From Planctomycetota bacterium (lineage in GTDB: Bacteria > Planctomycetota > UBA1135), in the NCBI GenBank assembly GCA_030749235.1, contig JASMKM010000014.1, forward strand, positions 1-50,382: 50,382 nucleotides of DNA. Direction: 5' to 3'. Of the stretch, positions 25,468 to 33,703 are shown piece after piece. Within the stretch, counting starts at the first letter, position 1; each line of letters begins with the position of its first letter. The position numbers and the translations under genes are program-made. The notes beneath the pieces are model-generated. The model did not search any database. It was not told where the DNA came from and worked only from the letters and a program-made list of their open reading frames with translations.

Positions 25468-27706
25468 ACTGGACTACGCTGACCGCCGCCCACGCAAATG
25501 GTTGCGTGGCGCGGCGGTGTTCCTTGCATTTGTGGTCGGCTTCGGTGCCGCCGAGGCCTACGTCCGTATTCAGATCAACGGCAAGAACCTGCAATGGGCC
25601 AACCCGTCGATTACCTGGCGCCTCAACGCCAATGGTTCGGATGACATCAACGACGACAGCCATATCGCCGCAATTGAACATGGCTTTCAGGCATGGGAAG
25701 ACATCTCCGGTTCGAACATCGCTTTCACCCGTGGTGCAGACACCAACGATGTGGCCCCTGGCGCTAGCTCGCACATTGTCGCCTTCGATGAGAACAATAC
25801 CTCGGGTTACTTCCCGGGCGGTAGTGGCATCGTGGCGATCACGCCAATCACCTTTGACACGGGCAGCGGCAACATCCTCGATGCCGACATCCTGTTCAAC
25901 GGTAGCCAATACAGCTTCTCGACTGACGGTTCCCCAGGCACCTTCGATGTGCAGGACGTCCTGTCGCACGAGATCGGGCACTTCATCGGTCTTGACCACT
26001 CGCCCCAGATAAGCGGCACCTTGTGGCCTTATGTGAGCAGCCGCCAATGGTTGCATCGTTCGTTGACCACCGACGACCGTTCCGGCGCCATCGCCGTCGC
26101 ACCAAGTGGTGCACAATCCCGTCTTACCGGGCGTGTGCGCCGTGATAGCGATGACACCGTGATCCGTGGTGCCATCGTCAGCGCGATCTCCTCGGCCGAC
26201 GGGCGCCTGGTCGGCATGACCGCCACCACTTCTTCCGGTGCCTTCACCATTCGTGGTGTTCCAGTGGGGAGCTATTGGCTGCACGTGACTCCCTTGGAAG
26301 GCGGCATGACTTCGGGCAACTTAACCGGCAACTCCGCCGTCGATACCGACTTCGCCGCCGACTTCTACGGCAGCTTCAACGCACCAACCACCTTCAGCGT
26401 CACCCAAGGCAACGAGACGGCTTGCGGCACGGTCTACCTGGATGAGGACATCGCGATGAAGGACAACGCCAACGCGGCGATGATCATACGTCGCGGAGAT
26501 TCTTCAATCGTGACCGTCTTCGGCAGTAACTTTGTCGCTGATCAGATGGATGTGGTCTCGAAAAGCCCGAACATCAGCATCAGCAATGTCTCCAGTGCCT
26601 CGAGCTTCGTGCGCGCCACGGTGACAGTTAATGGCGTCGCCGACATCGGTTCCTACGATCTCTACATCCGCCACTCCGGTGGCGATTTCGATGTTGCCAG
26701 TGGCATCATCGAGGTGGTGCTCGATCCGCCGACCATCTTCGGCCTGGATACCACTGCCGGTTCGGTCGCAGGTGGAGAAGAAGTCACAATCACTGGCACC
26801 AACTTCCAGAATGGCGCTTACGTGCTGTTCGGTGGGATTGAAGCCCAATCGGTGGACTTCGTCAACTCGACCACCTTGCGCGTGACCACTCCTGCGGTAT
26901 CTGCCGGCATCGTTGACGTGGCGGTGCATAACGAGGATGGTCAGCAGGTGACCAGCGACAACGCATTCACCTTCCAAGGCACCGCGGTTTACAACTCGAT
27001 GCTGCCGGTTGCGGGCTACACCGAAGGTGGCACGAAGGTTTACATCGTCGGTGATAACTTCAGCCCACAAACCCAAGTCCTGTTCGGCGGGGTCCCCGGC
27101 ATTGTCACCTACAAGACCTCCACGGTCCTGCAGGTGAGGACTCCTGCGCACGCCATCGGCCAAGTGGACTTAATCCTGCGCAATCCGGACTCGCCGGATC
27201 GGGTGGTCAGTGATGCATTTACCTACGTCGCCGAAGAGGATCCGACCATCTCCGCCTTTACTCCTGATAGTGGACCGAAGGCCGGCGGCACCTTGGTTCG
27301 CATCTACGGAAGTAACCTCAGCAAAATTGTCTCGGTGCGCTTCGGAGTGGACTCCGTCAGCGGGCAAGGCGGCAAGCTCGGTACCGCCTTGAGCAAGATT
27401 AATGCTGGTGAGGTCCGTTCGAAGACTCAGTTAAACGCGAATGCAGGTAGTTACGGGATCCTTGTCACCACCGAGACCGGTCAAGCGGCCTTGACCAGTG
27501 GTTACACCTTCGAGAGCGATGGCAGTATCGGTGGCTCCGGCGCATCCTTGAGTGGCGGTGGCGGATGCTCGACGCGCTTCGATGACAGCGTTTACTACGA
27601 CTGGCGCGTCGAGGTTCCTGGTTGGATTCTGCTGTTCGGTGGGGCATGGCTACAACGACGTCGGCAGCGCAGCAAACTCGCGCAAGCCGTTGTTCGGTTA
27701 GACTGA
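25418..27706 (+). CDS. Matrixin-type metalloprotease with IPT/TIG repeats and C-terminal anchor
   Basis: This surface protein has 762 residues. An N-terminal membrane segment (~28-48) is followed by an M10 matrixin-like catalytic domain with zinc motif HEIGHFIGLDH (~184-194). A carboxypeptidase-regulatory-like beta domain (~230-290) and three IPT/TIG immunoglobulin-like repeats (~430-690) follow. The end has GGGGC, then a hydrophobic stretch (VPGWILLFGGAWL) and an Arg-rich tail (QRRRQRS), a tripartite sorting or anchoring signal. The Met-turn region reads GTLWPY instead of the usual xxMYP, so the methionine is replaced. I use ATG 25418; a TTG at 25403 is also possible. It overlaps the preceding secreted protein gene. 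Confidence 0.85.
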   Translation: MTDTSPKSSPKSSAKAELDYADRRPRKWLRGAAVFLAFVVGFGAAEAYVRIQINGKNLQWANPSITWRLNANGSDDINDDSHIAAIEHGFQAWEDISGSNIAFTRGADTNDVAPGASSHIVAFDENNTSGYFPGGSGIVAITPITFDTGSGNILDADILFNGSQYSFSTDGSPGTFDVQDVLSHEIGHFIGLDHSPQISGTLWPYVSSRQWLHRSLTTDDRSGAIAVAPSGAQSRLTGRVRRDSDDTVIRGAIVSAISSADGRLVGMTATTSSGAFTIRGVPVGSYWLHVTPLEGGMTSGNLTGNSAVDTDFAADFYGSFNAPTTFSVTQGNETACGTVYLDEDIAMKDNANAAMIIRRGDSSIVTVFGSNFVADQMDVVSKSPNISISNVSSASSFVRATVTVNGVADIGSYDLYIRHSGGDFDVASGIIEVVLDPPTIFGLDTTAGSVAGGEEVTITGTNFQNGAYVLFGGIEAQSVDFVNSTTLRVTTPAVSAGIVDVAVHNEDGQQVTSDNAFTFQGTAVYNSMLPVAGYTEGGTKVYIVGDNFSPQTQVLFGGVPGIVTYKTSTVLQVRTPAHAIGQVDLILRNPDSPDRVVSDAFTYVAEEDPTISAFTPDSGPKAGGTLVRIYGSNLSKIVSVRFGVDSVSGQGGKLGTALSKINAGEVRSKTQLNANAGSYGILVTTETGQAALTSGYTFESDGSIGGSGASLSGGGGCSTRFDDSVYYDWRVEVPGWILLFGGAWLQRRRQRSKLAQAVVRLD
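27699..27704 (+). promoter_or_regulatory. -10 box (TAGACT) for a leaderless phosphodiesterase transcript
   Basis: TAGACT overlaps the end of the upstream gene and is followed by six bases and then the GTG at 27711 (with an ATG directly after it). Confidence 0.5.
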
Positions 27707-27710
27707 ATAG

Positions 27711-29171
27711 GTGATGACTCGCCTTACTCGCCTGCCTGGCTGGCGTCGCAATCTGCTCGTTAGTGCGGTTGCCGTCGGTGTATTCCCCAGCCTGCTCGCT
27801 TGTAGCGGTGGTAGCGGATCCGACCGTGCGCCGGTGGTGGTAATCGGTGTGGACGGCATGACCTGGGCGGTGGCGGAGCCACTGATGAATGCCGGCAAGA
27901 TGCCGAACCTGCAGAAGTTGGTCGACAATGGCGTCGGCGGCGTGGTGCGCACCGACCTTCCAACCTTCTCGCCGATCCTGTGGACGTCGATTGCCACTGG
28001 CACGCGTGCCAAACAGCATGGCATCGCATACTTCTCCGAGATGGGAGCGAACGGCCAGCCGAAGCCGGGCGGACTGCCTTACACATCGAACTGCCGCAAA
28101 GTGCCGGCAATCTGGGGGTTGGCTGGCGAAAACGACCGCAGCGTCGATTCGGTCGCTTGGTGGGTCTCGTGGCCTGCGGAGGAGGTGCCGAACTCGCGCA
28201 TCGTCGCTAGCTATGCAGCTCAGGCGCAGGCCTTGATGTTGTGGAAACCCTTGGTCCACGATGAAGGCATTCCGTCGTTGACCTATCCGGATTGGCTGCA
28301 GGAGGACATTGCGCCGATTCTTGCCGACGGCCATCCCAGCGGGCCCTTGGTGCAGCAGTACAACCAGCGTTTCGGCAGCGTGCCGACCGACTGGCAGTTT
28401 GCCTTCGAGTTGGACCGCTTTTTCCGCGGCGTCTATCACGCCGACCAAACTCACCAAGATGTGTTCCTAAAGTTACTCGAGGATGATGGCCCAGCCGACT
28501 TGAACTTGGTCTATTTTGGATCGGCCGACGTCAGCGGGCATTACTTCTGGCGTTACCGCCAGCCGGATAAGTTCAAGTACCAGGTGCCGGCCGCCCATGT
28601 GGAGCGACTCGGTCAACATATCGACAAGGCTTATGAACAGCTCGATGTCTGGTTCGGCGAGATCATGGCGAAGTTGCCGACCGATGCCACCATCATGTTG
28701 GTGTCGGATCATGGCATGGTGGCTTCGAACTTGGATGCTCCGCAGCACAAGCAGAGTGGTGGTCACGATGGAGCTCCTCCGGGCACCATGGTGTTGTCAG
28801 GGCCAATGGTCAATAACCGGGGGTTGCTGCCCCAGGGCAAGCGCCTGCTCGGTGGCATCTACGACGTCGCTCCGACCTTGCTGCATTGGTTAGACCTGCC
28901 CTCGGGCAGCTACATGGAGGGAGATGCGCTGCGCCAGCATATGACTGAAGCTTGGCAAGTTGAGCACCCTGCCCTGCCGGCCAAGGATTACCGCCAAGGC
29001 TTCCGTGCAGCCACGTCGCCGCTGGTCCCTGGCGAGGACATGAACCAGGGATTCATCGATGCCCTCAACGAATTAGGCTATATCGGCGAGGACAATCAGC
29101 CCCAAACCCCGCCACCTACGGGCGACCCCAAGCAGGCGGACCTGATTCAGGATCCCGACGGCACGAAGTAG
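27711..29171 (+). CDS. Lipoprotein of the type I phosphodiesterase/nucleotide pyrophosphatase family
   Basis: The protein has 486 residues and belongs to the alkaline phosphatase superfamily. A lipoprotein signal (lipobox LLAC, Cys31) puts it outside the inner membrane. Core motifs: VIGVDGMTW (metal-binding Asp48), MPNLQKL, SPILWTSIATG, where the position of the family nucleophile is Ser87, and VSDHGM later on. Family members cleave phosphodiester or pyrophosphate bonds; the substrate here is unknown. It ends with EALNELGYIGE-like residues (NELGYIGED) similar to the C-termini of the two paralogues at 32028 and 35899. Confidence 0.87.
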   Translation: MMTRLTRLPGWRRNLLVSAVAVGVFPSLLACSGGSGSDRAPVVVIGVDGMTWAVAEPLMNAGKMPNLQKLVDNGVGGVVRTDLPTFSPILWTSIATGTRAKQHGIAYFSEMGANGQPKPGGLPYTSNCRKVPAIWGLAGENDRSVDSVAWWVSWPAEEVPNSRIVASYAAQAQALMLWKPLVHDEGIPSLTYPDWLQEDIAPILADGHPSGPLVQQYNQRFGSVPTDWQFAFELDRFFRGVYHADQTHQDVFLKLLEDDGPADLNLVYFGSADVSGHYFWRYRQPDKFKYQVPAAHVERLGQHIDKAYEQLDVWFGEIMAKLPTDATIMLVSDHGMVASNLDAPQHKQSGGHDGAPPGTMVLSGPMVNNRGLLPQGKRLLGGIYDVAPTLLHWLDLPSGSYMEGDALRQHMTEAWQVEHPALPAKDYRQGFRAATSPLVPGEDMNQGFIDALNELGYIGEDNQPQTPPPTGDPKQADLIQDPDGTK

Positions 29172-29208
29172 GCCGCTGGGCCTCCCGCAACGCTAATCTG
29201 GGGGAGGT

Positions 29209-29694
29209 ATGTTTTCACGCATCCTTCTGGCTACTGATTTCTCCGAGCAAGCTGAGCAGGCCTATCCATGGGCTGCCCGCTTGGCGGTCTCCAACAAGGG
29301 CAAGGTCATCTTGATGCATGCGCTGGAAGATGATTTAGTCGCCACCGCACCGGTGTTCGCCAATTACATGGCACCCGGGGCCCTGGATCTGGGCAACTAC
29401 CGCGCTGAGTTCCGCGCCGGCGCACGTAAGGCACTGGAATCCGCTGCCGATAAGTTGCGCGCCTTAGGGGCCGAAGTGGAGGTGCTGCTGGTTGAGATTG
29501 GCAAGCCCTCGCATGCCATCGTGACTACGGCCAAGGAGACCAGTGCCAGTGTCATCGTAATTTCCACCCATGGCCGTGGTGGTTTGGCACATCTGCTGCT
29601 TGGTTCTACTGCTGAGAGGGTGGTGCGCATGGCTTCAGTGCCGGTACTGACGGTCCACGAAGGCGACCTCGCCCGAGCGGGCGGAGATGAATAG
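29209..29694 (+). CDS. Universal stress protein (UspA family)
   Basis: The protein has 161 residues and a single Usp domain: opening SRILLATDFSEQAEQAYPWA, and the ATP-binding signature G-x2-G-x9-G-S/T as HGRGGLAHLLLGSTAERV near the C-terminus followed by SVPVLTVH. Usp proteins are cytoplasmic and support survival under starvation or anoxia. A strong ribosome binding site (GGGGGAGG) lies just before the ATG and a TAATCT -10 box at 29193-29198. It is three bases upstream of the exonuclease gene, so they form an operon. Confidence 0.92.
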   Translation: MFSRILLATDFSEQAEQAYPWAARLAVSNKGKVILMHALEDDLVATAPVFANYMAPGALDLGNYRAEFRAGARKALESAADKLRALGAEVEVLLVEIGKPSHAIVTTAKETSASVIVISTHGRGGLAHLLLGSTAERVVRMASVPVLTVHEGDLARAGGDE

Positions 29695-29696
29695 GC

Positions 29697-30431
29697 ATGA
29701 GCGCACAATCCCCTAAGACCGAGACCGCCGACGCGATGGACAGCAATCTTCGCGCTCCGGTGGTGGCCTTCGATATCGAAGTCGCCGGCCTGGAGTGGGA
29801 GGAGGTCGATGAGGCCACCCGCCATTACCTGATGGCGCGCAAGCGCGGCGAATCCACGGAAGACCTGCAGAATCGGTTGGCCTTCGTGCGCGGCCTCGGC
29901 CGTGTGGTCTCGATTGCCATGTGGAACATGCAGAAGGACCAAGGCGCCGTCCTGGTTCATGGATCGGGTTGCCGCTGGGATGATTTTTCCGAAGTGCCCG
30001 GCACGCGCGTCTTCCGTGGCAATGAACGCGAGATCCTTACCGAGTTCTGGCGCCTCGCCGCCGAGTGGGGCACCGTTGTCACCTACAACGGTCGCGGCTA
30101 CGACGGCCCGGTATTGATGACCCGCTCTGCCATGCTCGATGTGAAGCCGAGCCGCCAACTGGCCGGTTATCGCTACAGCGTGCGTGAGCATTGCGACTTG
30201 ATGGAAGTGCTCAACTTCTTCGGCGCCGCACGTGAGTCCTATTCGCTGGACTATTGGTGCCGACGCTTCGGGGTGGAATCGCCCAAGGGCAAGATGGATG
30301 GTTCAATGGTGGCCCAGAAGGCGCGCACCGGCCGTTACGACGAGATCGCCGAATACTGCCTACGCGATACGCGTGCTACGGCCGACTTGTTCCTGCGTCT
30401 GCGCAACACACTGATTCCGCTCTACAAGTAA
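29697..30431 (+). CDS. Predicted 3'-5' exonuclease, DEDDy type (PolB-like)
   Basis: The protein has 244 residues with an RNase H-like fold of the bacterial PolB-exonuclease-like group. The four acidic residues and tyrosine are visible: FDIE (Asp26, Glu28), TYNGRGYD (Asp136) and YCLRD (Tyr220, Asp224), which defines the DEDDy class. It probably trims 3' ends of DNA or RNA; no biological role is established for this subgroup. It has no polymerase domain. The stop is immediately followed by the GTG of the flippase gene. Confidence 0.85.
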   Translation: MSAQSPKTETADAMDSNLRAPVVAFDIEVAGLEWEEVDEATRHYLMARKRGESTEDLQNRLAFVRGLGRVVSIAMWNMQKDQGAVLVHGSGCRWDDFSEVPGTRVFRGNEREILTEFWRLAAEWGTVVTYNGRGYDGPVLMTRSAMLDVKPSRQLAGYRYSVREHCDLMEVLNFFGAARESYSLDYWCRRFGVESPKGKMDGSMVAQKARTGRYDEIAEYCLRDTRATADLFLRLRNTLIPLYK

Positions 30432-31961
30432 GTGAATAGCCTCGCGCGGAACACCATCTTCCTGACGCTCGCCAAATTCTCGAGCGTCGCGATTTACGCG
30501 GTCTTCGGCTTCGTGCTGCCGATTTTCGTCGAGACCGGCGAGAACGGCGTCTACAGCCTGATGACCACGCTGATCTTCTTCGCTGGGATGATCTCGTCCT
30601 TTGGCGTGCCCGTGGTGATTACGCGCCAGGTCGCGCGCGACAAGTCCAACGCCGCGCAGATGTACGCCGACGGCCGCCTAGCCATGGTGCTCGGCACCCT
30701 CATCGCCGGCATCGCCCTCGGTGCCTTCTTGCTGTTCGAATCCTATGGCATGAGTCGTGAGGAGCAGTTCGATCGTTATCTGCTGTTCGGCATCGCTTTG
30801 TTGATTACCTTCGCCGACGCCATGGGCGGACTCGGTGATTCGCTGTTCCAGGCCCATGAGCGTATGGCCAAGACCTCGGTTATTGAGGTCCTCACCGGCC
30901 TGATCCGCGCTGGCGGCGCGATGCTGGCGATGGTTTTGTTGCCGGTCGAATACCGCGTGCTTGGGGTCTTCATGATGTTTCTGGTTGGTGCCATCTTCCG
31001 AGGTTGGTTGGTGCCATATATGGTGCGCTCGGAACTGCTTGCCGGACAAAGCTTGCCGGGCACCAGCGTGGTTCGCTCCCTGATTTTATTCAAGCAAGCT
31101 GGGTTCATCGCCGTTTTCCGCATGCTGCGCATGTTGCGCAACCGCCTCGATATTCTCCTAATGGGGATCCTCTACGTGAGTCTGGTGCCGGGCTTCGAAG
31201 GCGAAGCCGACATCGACTCGGCACGTGGTCTTTATGCCCAGGCGATGCGCGTGGCAATCGTCTTTCACACCATTACCATGGCCTTCAACACGGCCTTGTT
31301 CCCGCGTCTGGCCAAGATGACCGGCGGCGCCGACAAGCATGAGGCCACCAAGTTGCTCTATGGCCGCGCCGTCAGTTGGCAGGCCTTTTGGGCCGCCCCG
31401 ATGGCAGCGGGAGTCTTCCTCTACGCCCACACTGTGGCTGGTTGGTTCGGCGAGGAATACCTCCATGGAATGCCCCAGAGCGGCATCCTTCACACCACCG
31501 GCCAGGTGCTACGGGTCCTGCTGATCTCGGTGTTCTTTGACTGCATCGGCGGACCGGTCGGTTTCCTGATGATTAGCCATAAGGAGATGGAGCGGAAAGT
31601 GCCACTCCTGGGTGGTTTCGTGGCTCTTTGCAGTGTGGTTCTGAACATCATCCTGATTCCCCGTCACGGCATCCTGGGGGCCGCATGGGCTTCCACGATT
31701 ACTGCAGGAGTGGAGTTCGTCGCCAAGATGTTCATCGTCAGCCGCATGTACGGCAACCCATTGCCGGCGCTGGCGCGCACCCTGCCCTACTATGCCATCA
31801 CCGCTGCCATGATCGGCCTGGTGATGGTCGTCGGCCTGCAGGACAACCCCTTCCTGGGCGGCCTTTTAGGTGCGATCTTCTACACCGTGGCCACCTTGCT
31901 CACGCGTCAGGTCGACCCAGCAGTGGTGATGATCCTGAAGCGCAAGTTGAAGCGAGCCTGA
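30432..31961 (+). CDS. Polysaccharide flippase (Wzx/MATE-like, MOP superfamily)
   Basis: The protein has 509 residues and about 12-14 transmembrane helices, opening with NTIFLTLAKFSSVAIYAVFGF as in O-antigen/teichoic-acid-type flippases. It would move lipid-linked glycan units across the inner membrane. Supporting context: phosphodiesterase-superfamily proteins, a PIG-L deacetylase and a Wza-like exporter follow within 6 kb. The GTG start directly abuts the exonuclease stop. MurJ is a less likely reading because the sequence lacks its typical N-terminal pattern. Confidence 0.85.
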   Translation: MNSLARNTIFLTLAKFSSVAIYAVFGFVLPIFVETGENGVYSLMTTLIFFAGMISSFGVPVVITRQVARDKSNAAQMYADGRLAMVLGTLIAGIALGAFLLFESYGMSREEQFDRYLLFGIALLITFADAMGGLGDSLFQAHERMAKTSVIEVLTGLIRAGGAMLAMVLLPVEYRVLGVFMMFLVGAIFRGWLVPYMVRSELLAGQSLPGTSVVRSLILFKQAGFIAVFRMLRMLRNRLDILLMGILYVSLVPGFEGEADIDSARGLYAQAMRVAIVFHTITMAFNTALFPRLAKMTGGADKHEATKLLYGRAVSWQAFWAAPMAAGVFLYAHTVAGWFGEEYLHGMPQSGILHTTGQVLRVLLISVFFDCIGGPVGFLMISHKEMERKVPLLGGFVALCSVVLNIILIPRHGILGAAWASTITAGVEFVAKMFIVSRMYGNPLPALARTLPYYAITAAMIGLVMVVGLQDNPFLGGLLGAIFYTVATLLTRQVDPAVVMILKRKLKRA

Positions 31962-32004
31962 GACACCCCTAGATAGGAGGTTGAGCGACCCGCTATCCTG
32001 ATAC

Positions 32005-32019
32005 GGGAGCATCGCTCCC
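32005..32019 (+). other. Hairpin GGGAGC-ATC-GCTCCC in the leader of the phosphodiesterase gene
   Basis: A perfect 6-bp stem with a three-base loop lies nine bases before ATG 32028, downstream of a TATCCT box (about 31994). It occupies the ribosome-binding region, where there is otherwise no Shine-Dalgarno sequence. Confidence 0.4.
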
Positions 32020-32027
32020 CGACCCCA

Positions 32028-33698
32028 ATGAGTAACGGCAAACGTAAGCGTGTAGTCATCGCCGGTATCGACGGCGCCACCTGGGACATCATTGACCCTA
32101 TGATCGCCGACGGCAAATTGCCGAACCTCGCGGCAATGGTCAATGAGGGGGCGACTGGTGTTCTGGCCAGCACCACGCCGCCGAACTCGTCGTTGGCCTG
32201 GACTTCCTTCATGACCGGGGTCGAACCCGGCAAGCACGGCATTTTCTTTTTTCGTGAGCAGCGCCATGGCAGCTACCAGCGTCCGGTGGTGTCAATGGAC
32301 TCGGTGATGGCGCCCACGGCCTGGCGCTTGGCTTCGGATCATGGCAAGAAGGTCGCAGTGATTACCGTGCCACTGACCTTCCCTGTCGAGAAGGTCAACG
32401 GTTGCATGATTGGCGGCTTGCTCACTCCTGACCGTAACGCCGATTTCATCCACCCGCCGGAGTTACGTCAGGAGCTCGAAGAGGCCATCGGCGACGTGCC
32501 GGCCGACAACGAGCCCGAGATTCTTTTCCATAGCGCCAACGAGGAGGCCGCCGCCAAGTGCATGATGCATGTGGTCGAGCAGATCACGCGCATGGGCGAG
32601 CACATTCTCGAGAAGCATGATCCCGACCTGTTCTGCCTGGTCTATCGCCAGGTCGACCTGACTTCCCACCAAGCCTGGTGTTTCCAGGATCCAGAATGGC
32701 AGAAGGCCAACCCGGGAATGTGGGAGAAGCGTCAGCACGTGCTGGCCGAGGTCTATGAGGCAGTCGACGCCGCTTTTGGTCGCATCCGCGATAAGGCCTT
32801 GGCGATGGACGGCGAAGTCGCTTTCGGCACTTGCTCGGACCATGGTTTCGGTCGCATCACCTACCGTTACTTCATGAACAAGTGGTTGCTCGATGAGGGC
32901 TACCTGGTGTTGAAGTCTTCGGCTGCGGCGATGAAGCGCAAAATGTGGCTGCAGCGAAAGTGGAATGGCTTGCTGCGTCGCACCGGCATCCTGCGCATCT
33001 TGGTCAAGCGCGGCCGCAAGCTCGGCAAAGGCCAAGAAGAGACCATCATGGACATGATCGATTGGTCGAAGACACGTGCCTACTCGAGCTTCTCCGGTGG
33101 CGAGGACATCGTCCTGATTAACCTGAAAGGGCGCGAGCCTGAAGGCGCCGTCGAGCCCGGCGCGGAGTACGAGGCACTGCGCGACGAGATCATCGCCAAA
33201 GTCACCGACATCAAAGCCGAGGACGGCACGCGGATCATCGATCGCGCTTACAAGCGTGAGCAACTCTGGCATGGTGAGCAGCTGCACAATGCTCCCGACA
33301 TCCAGTGCGTTACTGTCAATACGGCCTGCAACATGTCGCCCCATCCGTTGGCACCCGTTCACGCCCAACCGGCGGTAGAAGGTCGCCCCGCGATGCATCG
33401 CCCCAACGGCATCTTCGGTTGGGAAGGCAAAGGCATCATCAAGGAAGGCGTGCGCACCGATCCTTCACAGATCGCTGACATGACCCCGATGATGCTCCAC
33501 TTGCTTGGCCTGCCGGTCGAAGATTACATGGATGGTCGCGTGATGGAGGATTGCCTCACCGACGAATACCGGGCGGCGAATCCGGTGCAAGTGCGTGAAG
33601 GCCATATCGAACTGAAGCCGCGCACCACCGGCGATGCGGTCGAGGATGATGACGAGAAGCTAATCGAGACTATGAAGGCTCTCGGTTATATGGAGTAG
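32028..33698 (+). CDS. Type I phosphodiesterase/nucleotide pyrophosphatase-family protein without signal peptide
   Basis: The protein has 556 residues, is in the alkaline phosphatase superfamily and is a paralogue of the gene at 35899. Motifs: VVIAGIDGATW (metal-binding Asp15), LPNLAAMV, SSLAWTSFMTG with Ser54 at the nucleophile position, GTCSDHGFG, and the C-terminal ALGYME. No signal peptide or transmembrane segment is visible, so it should be cytoplasmic, unlike the lipoprotein paralogue at 27711. It is followed after five bases by a PIG-L deacetylase and preceded by a flippase, pointing to a role on a sugar-nucleotide or lipid-linked glycan; this is inferred from context. Confidence 0.85.
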   Translation: MSNGKRKRVVIAGIDGATWDIIDPMIADGKLPNLAAMVNEGATGVLASTTPPNSSLAWTSFMTGVEPGKHGIFFFREQRHGSYQRPVVSMDSVMAPTAWRLASDHGKKVAVITVPLTFPVEKVNGCMIGGLLTPDRNADFIHPPELRQELEEAIGDVPADNEPEILFHSANEEAAAKCMMHVVEQITRMGEHILEKHDPDLFCLVYRQVDLTSHQAWCFQDPEWQKANPGMWEKRQHVLAEVYEAVDAAFGRIRDKALAMDGEVAFGTCSDHGFGRITYRYFMNKWLLDEGYLVLKSSAAAMKRKMWLQRKWNGLLRRTGILRILVKRGRKLGKGQEETIMDMIDWSKTRAYSSFSGGEDIVLINLKGREPEGAVEPGAEYEALRDEIIAKVTDIKAEDGTRIIDRAYKREQLWHGEQLHNAPDIQCVTVNTACNMSPHPLAPVHAQPAVEGRPAMHRPNGIFGWEGKGIIKEGVRTDPSQIADMTPMMLHLLGLPVEDYMDGRVMEDCLTDEYRAANPVQVREGHIELKPRTTGDAVEDDDEKLIETMKALGYME

Positions 33699-33703
33699 AT
33701 CCC

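Noticed and set aside
25334-26284. Minus-strand frame of 316 residues opposite the matrixin gene
   Set aside because: It is antisense to the HExxH-containing domain and has no recognisable features.
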